Assembly (NCBI RefSeq): GCF_009834025.1
Contig: NZ_CP047156.1
Coordinates: forward strand, 2,666,001 to 2,730,000
Length of the DNA: 64,000 nucleotides
Reading direction: 5' to 3'
From: Epidermidibacterium keratini
GTDB lineage: Bacteria > Actinomycetota > Actinomycetes > Mycobacteriales > Antricoccaceae
Below the pieces are notes generated by a model. That model was not told the DNA's origin. It ran no database searches and worked only from the letters and a program-made list of their open reading frames with translations. Positions 35,845 to 43,686 of this stretch are shown here, piece by piece (the stretch's first letter is position 1; the number at the start of each line of letters is the position of its first letter). A program made the translations under genes and the position numbers.

Positions 35845-35871
35845 CCGGCCCGTGCCAGCGGCACGGGCCGG
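35845..35871 (-). terminator. Stem-loop after binding-protein copy 4
   Basis: A perfect 12-bp stem CCGGCCCGTGCC / GGCACGGGCCGG with a 3-base loop, just past the copy 4 stop codon. It has no U-tract. It may be a partial terminator or an mRNA 3'-end stabiliser. Confidence 0.6.
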
Positions 35872-35878
35872 ATGCGCA

Positions 35879-37147
35879 CTACTTCTGGAACGGTGCCTTG
35901 TACTCCTTCGCGAGATCGGACTCGTAGAGCTCGGTGATGTCCTTGGTGCCGCTCACGCCGTTCGGATCGGCCTGCGCGATGTAGATCTGGCGGGTCGAGG
36001 GCGAGCCGATCTTGCTGAAGTCCATGACTCCGGTGAGGCCCTTGGTGTCAACCTCGGTGAGCTTCTCGCGAGCAGCCAGCAGGCCGTCGCGGGTCATGTC
36101 GCCGTCCTCGCAGGCCTGCTCGAGGATCTGCTGCCACGCCATGCCGTAGGCGTAGCCGAGCAGCACCGCATCGAACGGCGGGTCGCTGTACTTGTCCTGG
36201 TACTTCTTGGTCAACTCGGCGATGAACTCGCTCTCGTTGCTCATCGAGGCAACCGGCGTGACCACGTAGTAGTTGTTCAGCGCCTGCACGACCTGGTCGT
36301 TGTCCATCAACGTCGGCGCGAAGGTCGGGTTGCTGCCCAGCAGTGGGATGTCGAACGCCTGCGCTGCGGTCTGGGTGGCGACCGAGGCGGTCTGGCCGGG
36401 CGTGGTGGTCAACAGGATGGCCTTGACGCCGTCGGCCTTCATCTTCGCGACGATGGCCGTCATGTCGTTGTCGGTGCCGGAGACTGCGACCTTGTTGATG
36501 GTCATGCCGTTCTGCTCGGCGTACCACTCCGAGCCGAGTACGCCGTTCTGGCCGTACTCGGAGTCGACGTAGATGTGCCCGAGCTGGTCGCCTTCGGCGA
36601 TCATGCCCTGCTCCTGCATCCACGACAGACCGTTGATCATCTCGACGTCGTAGGTCGAGCCGACCATGACGACCGAGGGCGTGTCGAGGTTGGAGGACGC
36701 CCACGAGGCAGGCACCGCGAGAATCTTGTCGTTGGTGAGCTTCTGCTTGAGTGCGGCGAGGATCGGCGAGCCGAGCAGCTGCACGTAGCCGGCGACATTC
36801 TGCTTCTGCTGGTCATATAGCGGCAGCGCGTTGTCGGGCTTGTAGCCGTTGTCCTGGACGTCGATCTTGATGTCGCGTCCGCAGATGCCGCCATCGGCGT
36901 TGACGTCGTCGGCCCACAGCTGGTTGCCGGCCGTCTGGGCGATCCCGCCGACCTTGAACACGCCGGTCTGGTCGGTTTGGACGCCCAGCGTGATCGTGTC
37001 GTCGGTGACGCCGAAGTCGGTCTTCAGCTCACCGCTGCCGCCTCCACCCCCACCACTGCCGGAGTCGCTGGCCTTCGTCGAACAGCCAGTGAGCACGAGC
37101 GTGGCCGCCGCGGCAGCAGCCACCATCGAGGTCGTGACTTTGCGCAT
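35879..37147 (-). CDS. LIV-type ABC substrate-binding lipoprotein, array copy 4
   Basis: The 422-residue lipoprotein (TLVLTGC, Cys22) has a Ser/Gly linker and the mature core beginning GVTDDTITLGVQTDQTGVFKVGG. Its WSNLDTPSVVMVGSTYDVEMINGLSW and YSDPPFDAVLLGYAYG segments differ from its neighbours, so ligand preference may differ. ATG 37147 has GGAGG upstream. The leader contains the repeat GTGTC/GACAC at 37222-37237. Confidence 0.93.
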   Translation of the reverse strand: MRKVTTSMVAAAAAATLVLTGCSTKASDSGSGGGGGGSGELKTDFGVTDDTITLGVQTDQTGVFKVGGIAQTAGNQLWADDVNADGGICGRDIKIDVQDNGYKPDNALPLYDQQKQNVAGYVQLLGSPILAALKQKLTNDKILAVPASWASSNLDTPSVVMVGSTYDVEMINGLSWMQEQGMIAEGDQLGHIYVDSEYGQNGVLGSEWYAEQNGMTINKVAVSGTDNDMTAIVAKMKADGVKAILLTTTPGQTASVATQTAAQAFDIPLLGSNPTFAPTLMDNDQVVQALNNYYVVTPVASMSNESEFIAELTKKYQDKYSDPPFDAVLLGYAYGMAWQQILEQACEDGDMTRDGLLAAREKLTEVDTKGLTGVMDFSKIGSPSTRQIYIAQADPNGVSGTKDITELYESDLAKEYKAPFQK

Positions 37148-37221
37148 GTAGTCCTCCGAACCGTCGTGTGGCAGGGCGCGCCGCACGTGAACAAATGTGT
37201 CCTGGACCATACCCAACACGC

Positions 37222-37237
37222 GTGTCAAATTCGACAC
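37222..37237. promoter_or_regulatory. Short inverted repeat upstream of copy 4
   Basis: GTGTC, six AT-rich bases (AAATTC), GACAC, 75 bases upstream of the copy 4 start and between it and the copy 5 terminator. It is a candidate regulator site for a promoter internal to the array. Support is limited to symmetry and location. Confidence 0.35.
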
Positions 37238-37274
37238 CGAGCGAGTGCTCGGTCGGCCTTCTTAACCAACTTGA

Positions 37275-37320
37275 AACGTGCCGGTTCGCACCGGGTAGGC
37301 ACCCCGCGAACCGGCACGTT
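37275..37320 (-). terminator. Stem-loop after binding-protein copy 5
   Basis: A perfect 15-bp stem AACGTGCCGGTTCGC / GCGAACCGGCACGTT with a 16-base loop, 16 bases past the copy 5 stop. It is the longest stem in this part of the array and likely ends or attenuates the upstream transcript. Confidence 0.7.
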
Positions 37321-37335
37321 GAGCGGCGGTCAGCG

Positions 37336-38601
37336 TTACTTCTGGTGCGGTGCCTTGTAGGACTTCGCCGCGTCCGAGGCCGCAAGGTCAGAGACGATGC
37401 TCAGTCCGCCGGGCACGTTGGGATCGGGCTTGGTGATGAAGCTTTCACGCGTCGCCGGGGCTCCGGGGTCAGAGAGATCCTGCTCGCCGTTCATGCCGTC
37501 CGTCGAGACCGAGGTGACCTCGGTGCGGGCCTTGAGGATGCCCTCGCGGGTCAGATCGCCGTTGTCGCACGCCTTTTTCAGAACCTCGGTCCACACCAGG
37601 CCTTCGGAGTAGCCGGCGTTCACTGCGTAGTTGGGCTGGTCGGCGCTGAACTTCTTGTCGTACTCGCTCTTGATCTTCTCCGCCAGCGGCGACGGGCCGC
37701 CGAAGGGCATCGTGCCAGAGGAGACATACATGTTCTCCAGCGCCGACACTACCGAGGAGTCGCTGAGCATGTTGGGCGTGAAGCTCGGGTTGCTGCCCAT
37801 CATGGGCACGTTGAGGTTCTGGGTCGTGTTTTGTACGGCGACCGAAGCCGTGGCGGCTGGGGTGGTGGTGAGCGCGATGGCCTTGACGCCCTCTTCCTTG
37901 AACTTCGCGACGATGGCGGTCATGTCGGTGTCGGTGGCCGCGACCGGCGCCTCGACCACGGTCATGCCGTTTTCCTCGGCGAAGTACTTCGAGCCCATCA
38001 GCCCGTTCTGGCCGTACTCGGAGTCGACGTAGATGTGTCCGATCTTGTCGCCCTCAGAGAGCGTGCCCTGCTCCTTCATCCAGGACAGGCCGTTGATCAT
38101 CTCGACGTCGTACGTCGCACCGATCAGCAGCACCGACGGCGAGTCCATGTTCTGCGAGGCCTGCGCTGCCGGGATGGCGAGGACCTTGTCGGCGGTGAGC
38201 TTCTGCTTGAGGGCCGCGAGCACCGGCGATCCGATGAGCTGCAGGTAGCCAAGAATCGAGGTCTTCTGCTGTTCGTAAAGCGGTACGGCGTTGTCGGCCT
38301 TGTAGGCGTTGTCCTGGATGTCGAGCTTGATGTCGCGTCCGCAGACGCCGCCCTCGGCGTTGACGTCCTCAACCCACAGCTCGTTGCCGTGGGTCAGCGC
38401 GAGTCCGATGCTCTTGAAGACTCCGGAGAGGTCGCTCTGCACTCCGAGCAGGATCTCGTTGTCGGACACCCCGATGTCGGTCTTGACGCCGTCCGATCCG
38501 CTGCCGCCTCCCGAGGAGTCCTGGGCCTTGGTGCTGCAGCCAGAGATGGTGATCGCGAGAGCGGTGCCAAGGCAGGCGGTAGTCAGGGTCATCTTGCGCA
38601 T
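37336..38601 (-). CDS. LIV-type ABC substrate-binding lipoprotein, array copy 5
   Basis: The 421-residue lipoprotein has lipobox AITISGC (Cys22). The core starts GVSDNEILLGVQSDLSGVFKSIG, and the protein ends SYKAPHQK. ATG 38601 is placed eight bases after AAAGGA, while ATG 38610 would sit on that site. A 16-bp palindrome (38700-38715) and repeat element B lie upstream, and a GNAT gene separates it from copy 6, so it probably has its own promoter. Confidence 0.93.
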   Translation of the reverse strand: MRKMTLTTACLGTALAITISGCSTKAQDSSGGGSGSDGVKTDIGVSDNEILLGVQSDLSGVFKSIGLALTHGNELWVEDVNAEGGVCGRDIKLDIQDNAYKADNAVPLYEQQKTSILGYLQLIGSPVLAALKQKLTADKVLAIPAAQASQNMDSPSVLLIGATYDVEMINGLSWMKEQGTLSEGDKIGHIYVDSEYGQNGLMGSKYFAEENGMTVVEAPVAATDTDMTAIVAKFKEEGVKAIALTTTPAATASVAVQNTTQNLNVPMMGSNPSFTPNMLSDSSVVSALENMYVSSGTMPFGGPSPLAEKIKSEYDKKFSADQPNYAVNAGYSEGLVWTEVLKKACDNGDLTREGILKARTEVTSVSTDGMNGEQDLSDPGAPATRESFITKPDPNVPGGLSIVSDLAASDAAKSYKAPHQK

Positions 38602-38699
38602 GCGGGACATCCTTTGTGGCAGCGCTCACCCCATGCGAGCGACATTGGAAGGATCATGCCGGGTGCGTGGTCGCGATTCAATAGAATTCGCCGATAAAG

Positions 38700-38715
38700 T
38701 TGACAGTGCTGTCAA
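38700..38715. promoter_or_regulatory. 16-bp perfect palindrome upstream of copy 5
   Basis: TTGACAGTGCTGTCAA is perfectly symmetric and lies about 100 bases upstream of copy 5. Each half also reads as a -35-like TTGACA. It is likely a dimeric regulator site. The regulator is not in the cluster. Confidence 0.5.
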
Positions 38716-38734
38716 TTCAGCGGTGGTGGGTCCC

Positions 38735-38782
38735 TTAGGTGTCCCCAATTGCATGGTCTAACCCGCAATCCGCGACACCTAA
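38735..38782. repeat. Intergenic palindromic repeat, element B
   Basis: The outer inverted repeat is TTAGGTGTC (38735-38743) / GACACCTAA (38774-38782), and the inner arms are ATTGC / GCAAT. The centre contains GCATGGTCTAACCCGCAATC (38751-38770), which recurs exactly at 62689-62708 and 63753-63772. It sits four bases beyond the stop codon of the GNAT gene. Confidence 0.8.
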
Positions 38783-38786
38783 GCCG

Positions 38787-39260
38787 TCAGAGCTCGAACT
38801 TGAACCCCACGTGGCTGTCGACGTACCCGAGCCGCTCGTAGAACCGATGCGCATCAGTACGGCGGGCATCAGAGGTGAGTTGCGCGATCCGAGCGCCGTG
38901 TTGGCGCCCGTACTCGTGTGCCCAGTCGATCATCGCGGCGCCCAGCCCTCCGCCGCGGACCGACGGTGCGACGCGCACAGCCTCGATCTGCAGGCGTGTC
39001 GCTCCTCGACGGGAGAGTCCAGGAAACAGCGTCAACTGCATGGTCGCTACGAGTTGCCCCGACTCATCGTGTACGACGACGAGCAGTTGGTTCGGGTCGG
39101 CGTCGATTGCCTGGAAGGCTTCGGAATACGGCGCAAGATCGGACGATTCGCGCTCGGCGCCGAGGACATCGTCGGACAGGAGCGCCACCAGTTCCGCGAG
39201 GTCGCTTGCGTCCGCGCGGCTCACGGCGTACTCGCGGTCACCGATAACGATCGTCTTCAT
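38787..39260 (-). CDS. GNAT family N-acetyltransferase inserted in the binding-protein array
   Basis: The product is 157 residues. Motif A of the fold is seen in LQIEAVRVAPSVRGGGLGAAMIDWAHEYGRQHGARIAQL, and the end DAHRFYERLGYVDSHVGFKFEL is typical. Substrate unknown. It is the only non-transport gene between copies 1 and 8 and is followed directly by repeat element B, which fits an insertion into an older array. ATG 39260 starts the similarity. Confidence 0.85.
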   Translation of the reverse strand: MKTIVIGDREYAVSRADASDLAELVALLSDDVLGAERESSDLAPYSEAFQAIDADPNQLLVVVHDESGQLVATMQLTLFPGLSRRGATRLQIEAVRVAPSVRGGGLGAAMIDWAHEYGRQHGARIAQLTSDARRTDAHRFYERLGYVDSHVGFKFEL

Positions 39261-39542
39261 TGGCGTCTGCGGGACCGAGAGGTCGCGGCTGGGAACGGCG
39301 CGCCGTCGGCGAGCACCAGTCGCCACTGCTGCAACTCACGATGAACGTGGAAGGCATACATGTTTCGAGCATGCAGCATGAACTGCGAGGACGGTCGACG
39401 AAACGGTCTGACCATCGAGACGATGGTGTGTTTCCCGGCCGACGTGGTCTCGACGGACGACGCTCGCCCTAGCGGGCTCGGGCCTGCTCGACCACCGAGA
39501 TACGTGCTCGACCACCGGGATTTGCGGCGGCGCGTCCCGTGG
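39261..39542. other. Intergenic region between copy 6 and the GNAT gene
   Basis: 282 bases without a supported gene. It holds a 20-base direct tandem repeat, TGCTCGACCACCGAGATACG (39485-39504) followed by TGCTCGACCACCGGGATTTG (39505-39524), close to the copy 6 stop. The promoter of the GNAT gene is probably at its left side. I see no strong hairpin after copy 6. Confidence 0.4.
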
Positions 39543-40778
39543 TTAGGGGAGTTGGTAGTTGTCGGCTTCGTCGGAGGCGAAGGGCTCGGAGGCGAGCACC
39601 AGCTTGCCGGCCGAGTTTGGGTCGGTCCGCACGATCACCGACTCGCGCGAGGGCTCACCCAGGTCGATCGCGACCGACAGCGCTGACGTATCGAGCTTGC
39701 CGACGGACTCGCGGGCCTTCTGCACGCCGGCGCGCGAAAGATCCTTGCTGTCACAGGCTTCTTGCAGGATCTGCTGCCACGCAAGCCCGGCGACGTACCC
39801 GGCGGTCACGCCCGGCCCGGCGTCGTCGCCGTAGGCGTCTGCATAGGCCGATGCCAGGTCCTTGGCGGCCGAGACCGACGCCGAGATGGGCGCGAAGCCC
39901 TGCACGAAGTTGAGCTGGGTGTACGCCGCGGTCGCGGTGACGTCGGCGAGGACGGCCGGCGAAAATGACTCACTGCCTGCCACCAGCGGCACGTCCAGAC
40001 CGAGAGCCTTGTTGGCGATCGCCGCCGACGTGGTTGCGGCGGGGGAGACGCTGAGTACGACGGCCGTCGCGCCCTGCTGCTGCGCGCTCGTCATCGCCGC
40101 CGTCAGGTCGGTATCGCTTGCACCTACCGGGATGTCGATGACCTGCAGGCCGCGCTCTGCGGCGTACGCCGCCACGCCCAGCGCGGCGTTGGTCGCCGAA
40201 GGGGAGTCGTTGCGCACGTGGGCGATGATCGCGCCGTCGGTGAGCTGGTCCTGCTGGGCGAGCCACGCGAGGCCGTTGATGGCCTGCACGTCGTACGTCG
40301 GACCGAGCACCATGACCTCCGGCTGGGCAAGCAGCAACGAGTCGGGCGCATCGGTGACCGCGAGTACGCCGTCGGTCGCCAGCGACGGCGCCAGGGCGGT
40401 CGTGGCGGCATCGCCGCCGAGCTGCAGATATCCCAGCACGCTGGACTTCCCCGACTCGTAGGCCGTCGGAGCGACGGCAGGGTCAGCGGTCGCGTCCTGC
40501 ACGTTGAGCGTCACATCGCGCCCGCAGATCCCGCCGTCTTCGTTGACCGCGGCCGCCCAGAGCTCACCGCCGCGGGTCACCGACGTCGAGTACTCGTTCG
40601 TCGCGTCGGCGAGTACGCCGAGGGTGATCTGATCGCCGCTGACACCGACGTCGGTGGTGACGTCAGGGGCTTGGTTGCTCTCCTTGGGTTTGTCGCTGGC
40701 ACCGGTGGTGCACGCACCGAGCCCCACGGTCACGGCAAGGGCAATCGGAGCGGCGCGGCGAAGTCTGCGTTGATCCAC
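39543..40778 (-). CDS. LIV-type ABC substrate-binding lipoprotein, array copy 6 (divergent)
   Basis: The 411-residue lipoprotein (VTVGLGAC, Cys23) retains GGICGRDVTLNVQDA, INGLAWLAQQDQL, the cysteine in QEACDSKDLSR and the SDTDLTAAM loop. Much else has changed, including the EYGQN loop (here SPSATNA) and the tail, which ends YQLP instead of AP-x-x-K. It is the most diverged receptor of the set and may have a different ligand or be on the way to a new role. GTG 40778 is the start. Confidence 0.9.
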   Translation of the reverse strand: MDQRRLRRAAPIALAVTVGLGACTTGASDKPKESNQAPDVTTDVGVSGDQITLGVLADATNEYSTSVTRGGELWAAAVNEDGGICGRDVTLNVQDATADPAVAPTAYESGKSSVLGYLQLGGDAATTALAPSLATDGVLAVTDAPDSLLLAQPEVMVLGPTYDVQAINGLAWLAQQDQLTDGAIIAHVRNDSPSATNAALGVAAYAAERGLQVIDIPVGASDTDLTAAMTSAQQQGATAVVLSVSPAATTSAAIANKALGLDVPLVAGSESFSPAVLADVTATAAYTQLNFVQGFAPISASVSAAKDLASAYADAYGDDAGPGVTAGYVAGLAWQQILQEACDSKDLSRAGVQKARESVGKLDTSALSVAIDLGEPSRESVIVRTDPNSAGKLVLASEPFASDEADNYQLP

Positions 40779-40803
40779 CCGACCATTCTCCCCGACGACG
40801 CCA

Positions 40804-40833
40804 GCGGGTCCGGGGCATCCACCCCGGACCCGC
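40804..40833 (-). terminator. Stem-loop after binding-protein copy 7
   Basis: A perfect 12-bp stem GCGGGTCCGGGG / CCCCGGACCCGC with a 6-base loop, 20 bases after the copy 7 stop and 26 bases before the copy 6 start. Confidence 0.65.
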
Positions 40834-40852
40834 GTGTTCGGTGCCTTGATCG

Positions 40853-42121
40853 TTACTTCTCGAACGGCGCCTTGTAGTTCTTGGCCTCATCGGAGACGAA
40901 CAGCGGCTCGACGTTCTTCAGCCCACCCGGAATGCTCGCATCGGCCTGCTGGATGAACACCTCGCGCCCGGACGGCGCGCCCTCCTTGGAGAAGTCGAGC
41001 GGACCCATGAGGCCCTGGGTGTCGACCTCGGTGACCTTCTTCTTCGCCGCGAGGATGCCATCGCGAGTCAGGTCGCCATCCGAGCACGCCTGCTCGAGTA
41101 CGGCGCCCCACACCAGGCCCTCGACGTACCCCTGATTGACGCCGAGGTTGGGCTCGTCACTGTACTTCTCGGGGTACTTCTGGGCGATCTCACCGGCAAG
41201 CTTGCTCTCGGTGTCGCCGTACGGCGCGGTGTTGCCGACGATGTAGAGGTTGCTCATCGCCGCGGTCACCGACTGGTCGGCGAGCAGGTTGGGGGCGAAG
41301 ACCGGGCTGCTGCCGAGGATCGGCAGGTTCATCCCCTGCGCGGCGTTCTGCACGACGACCGACCCGGTCGCGGCCGGGGCGAGCGTGATGGCGATGGCTT
41401 TGACGCCGTCGTCCTTCATCTTCGCCATGATCGCGGTCATGTCGGTGTCGGTGCCGGCAACCGGCGCCGACTGCACGGTCATCCCGTTTTCCTTGGCGAA
41501 CGCCTCGGAGCCCAGCAGCCCGTTCTGGCCGTACTCGGAGTCGATGTAGATGTGCCCGATCTTGTCGCCGTCGGCGATCATGCCCTGGTCCTTCATCCAG
41601 GACAGGCCGTTGATCATCTCCACGTCGTACGTCGGGCCGACCATCATCACCTCGGGTGCATCGAGGTTTGTCGATGCCCACGACGACGGGATGGCGACCA
41701 TCTTGTCGTTGATCAGCTTCTGCTTGAGCGCGGCCAGGATCGGCGAGCCGATGAGCTGGACGAGCCCGAGCGAGGTCGTCTTCTGCTGGTCATAAAGCGG
41801 CAGCGCGTTGTCGGGCTTGTAGCCGTTGTCCTGCACGTCGAGCTTGATGTCGCGCCCGCAGATGCCGCCTGCGGCGTTGACGTCCTCGACCCACATCTGG
41901 TTGCCGTTGGTCAACCCGAGTCCCAGCACCTTGAAGACACCCGACGTGTCGGTCTGGACGCCCAGGGTGATCTCGCTGTCGGTCACGCCGACGTCGGTCT
42001 TGACGCCGCCGCTGTCCCCGCTGCCGCTGCCGCCGCTGTTATCGGCCTTGGTCGAGCAGCCGGTGAGCAGCACGCTCACTACCGCGCTGCTGGCCACGAC
42101 TGCTGTCGCTGTTCGCTTCAT
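40853..42121 (-). CDS. LIV-type ABC substrate-binding lipoprotein, array copy 7
   Basis: The 422-residue lipoprotein (VSVLLTGC, Cys22) is closest to copy 8. Both share GVQTD(S/T)SGVFKV, LGLTNGNQMW, the DVNxxGGICGRDIKLDVQDNGYKPDNALP-like block and the tail YKAPFEK. ATG 42121 follows an AAGGAG site. Hairpins bracket the gene on both sides, so its mRNA level may be set independently. Confidence 0.93.
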   Translation of the reverse strand: MKRTATAVVASSAVVSVLLTGCSTKADNSGGSGSGDSGGVKTDVGVTDSEITLGVQTDTSGVFKVLGLGLTNGNQMWVEDVNAAGGICGRDIKLDVQDNGYKPDNALPLYDQQKTTSLGLVQLIGSPILAALKQKLINDKMVAIPSSWASTNLDAPEVMMVGPTYDVEMINGLSWMKDQGMIADGDKIGHIYIDSEYGQNGLLGSEAFAKENGMTVQSAPVAGTDTDMTAIMAKMKDDGVKAIAITLAPAATGSVVVQNAAQGMNLPILGSSPVFAPNLLADQSVTAAMSNLYIVGNTAPYGDTESKLAGEIAQKYPEKYSDEPNLGVNQGYVEGLVWGAVLEQACSDGDLTRDGILAAKKKVTEVDTQGLMGPLDFSKEGAPSGREVFIQQADASIPGGLKNVEPLFVSDEAKNYKAPFEK

Positions 42122-42141
42122 CGTTTCTCCTTAGGGATAGC

Positions 42142-42180
42142 GATGACCCGCTCCGACCGGGGGAGTCGGAGCGGGTCATC
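42142..42180 (-). terminator. Stem-loop after binding-protein copy 8
   Basis: A perfect 16-bp stem GATGACCCGCTCCGAC / GTCGGAGCGGGTCATC with a 7-base loop, between copy 8 and copy 7. It is the strongest hairpin of the array. Confidence 0.7.
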
Positions 42181-42219
42181 GGCGGCGCGGCTTGCGCCGA
42201 TGCGGGTGCTACTGGTGCG

Positions 42220-43494
42220 CTACTTCTCGAACGGTGCCTTGTATTCCTTTGCGGCGTCGGACTCGAAGAAGTCGACGACGACCTTCAGACCGCCCTTGTC
42301 GGCGACCGTCGGGTCGGCCTGCATGATGACTGCCTCCCGGCTCGTCGGAGAGCCCTCCTTCGATAGGTCCAGCGGGCCCATCAGGCCCTGGGTGTCGACC
42401 TCGGTGACCTTGGCCTTGGCCTTCAAGATCCCGTCGCGCGTGAGATCTCCGTCGTCACAGGCCTGCTTGAGGATCTCGCCCCACACCATGCCCGCGACAT
42501 ACCCGGCGAAGACCGCGTGGCTCGGCGGGTCGGTGAACTCCGAGGAGTACTTCTCGGCCAGCTCCTTGCCGAACTCGCTGTCGGCGGTGAACGGCAGGAT
42601 CGAGTTGACCTGGTAGTAGTTCGACAGCGCGGCGGTCACGGCCGGGTCGGCGAGCAGGTTGGGCGCAAACGTCGGGTTGCTGCCGAGGATCGGCACATTC
42701 AAGCCCTGGTTGACGTTTTGCACTGCGATCGACGCGGTCGCCGCCGGCGCGACGGTGATCGCGATGGCCTTGACGCCCTCGTCCTTCATCTTCGCCACGA
42801 TGGCGGTCATGTCGGTGTCGGTGCCGGCCACCGGCGCCTCGACGACGGTCATGCCGTTTTGCTCGGCGTAGTACTTCGAGCCCATCACGCCGTTCTGGCC
42901 GTACTCGGAGTCGATGAAGATGTGTCCGATCTTGTCGCCCTCGCCGATCATGCCCTGCTCCTGCATCCAGGACAGGCCGTTGATGATCTCGACGTCGTAG
43001 GTCTGCCCGATCATCAGCACCTCGGGAGCGTCGAGGTTTTGCGACGCCCAGGAGGCGGTGACCGAGACCATCTTGTCGGCGATGATCTTCTGCTTCAGCG
43101 CCGCGAGGATCGGTGAGCCGAGCAGCTGCAGGTAGCCCAGCTGGGTGGTCTTCTGCTGCTCGTAGATCGGCAGTGCGTTATCGGGCTTGTAGCCGTTGTC
43201 CTGGATGTCGAGCTTGATGTCGCGCCCGCAGATGCCGCCTTCGTTGTTGACATCTTCGGCCCACATCTGGTTGCCGTTGGTCAGCCCGAGCCCGGTGACC
43301 TTGAAGACGCCCGACGAGTCGGTCTGGATGCCGAGGTTGATTTCGCTCTCGGTGACGCCGATGTCGGTCTTGACACCTCCGGCACCCCCTCCGCCGCCAC
43401 CGGAGCCACTGTCGTTAGCCTTGGTGGAACAACCGGTGAGCGTGAGTGCGAGGACTGCAGAGCTCACGACTACTGCAGTCGATACTTTCTTCAT
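42220..43494 (-). CDS. LIV-type ABC substrate-binding lipoprotein, array copy 8
   Basis: The 424-residue lipoprotein (ALTLTGC, Cys22) is the receptor gene nearest the permease genes and therefore the likely original partner of the transporter. It shows the complete conserved set: GGICGRDIKLDIQDNGYKPD, INGLSWMQEQGMIGEGDKIG, DSEYGQNGVMGS, GTDTDMTAIVAKMK and tail EYKAPFEK. ATG 43494 has GGAGG six bases upstream. In-frame sequence farther upstream lacks signal-peptide character. Confidence 0.93.
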   Translation of the reverse strand: MKKVSTAVVVSSAVLALTLTGCSTKANDSGSGGGGGGAGGVKTDIGVTESEINLGIQTDSSGVFKVTGLGLTNGNQMWAEDVNNEGGICGRDIKLDIQDNGYKPDNALPIYEQQKTTQLGYLQLLGSPILAALKQKIIADKMVSVTASWASQNLDAPEVLMIGQTYDVEIINGLSWMQEQGMIGEGDKIGHIFIDSEYGQNGVMGSKYYAEQNGMTVVEAPVAGTDTDMTAIVAKMKDEGVKAIAITVAPAATASIAVQNVNQGLNVPILGSNPTFAPNLLADPAVTAALSNYYQVNSILPFTADSEFGKELAEKYSSEFTDPPSHAVFAGYVAGMVWGEILKQACDDGDLTRDGILKAKAKVTEVDTQGLMGPLDLSKEGSPTSREAVIMQADPTVADKGGLKVVVDFFESDAAKEYKAPFEK

Positions 43495-43630
43495 GTTTCC
43501 TCCGAAGAGACGTTCGGCCCGCGCATGTTGGCCGAATGATGCGCTCTCGAGCAGCACCCGCTGACCCGAGCTGGTTGCGCCACAGTCGCGGCAACGACTG
43601 ATGACGCTGATGCCGGCCACTCGCCGGCTG

Positions 43631-43676
43631 TTGGTGGCCTGGGGGCGTGCCGATAACTCACTCCCCAGGCCACCAA
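43631..43676 (-). terminator. Stem-loop between livM and binding-protein copy 8
   Basis: A perfect 14-bp stem TTGGTGGCCTGGGG / CCCCAGGCCACCAA with an 18-base loop, 11 bases past the livM stop. It separates the permease/ATPase transcript from the receptor genes. Confidence 0.65.
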
Positions 43677-43686
43677 GCCTGTGGTG

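Noticed and set aside
38751-38770. Repeat core GCATGGTCTAACCCGCAATC considered as a tRNA piece or integration site.
   Set aside because: It does not fit a T-arm or anticodon arm with CCA end, no tRNA gene is nearby and no integrase gene is present.
31900-43494. Some receptor copies suspected to be pseudogenes because of the heavy duplication.
   Set aside because: All eight have intact frames, lipobox cysteines, the two conserved mature-protein cysteines and full length (411-424 residues).
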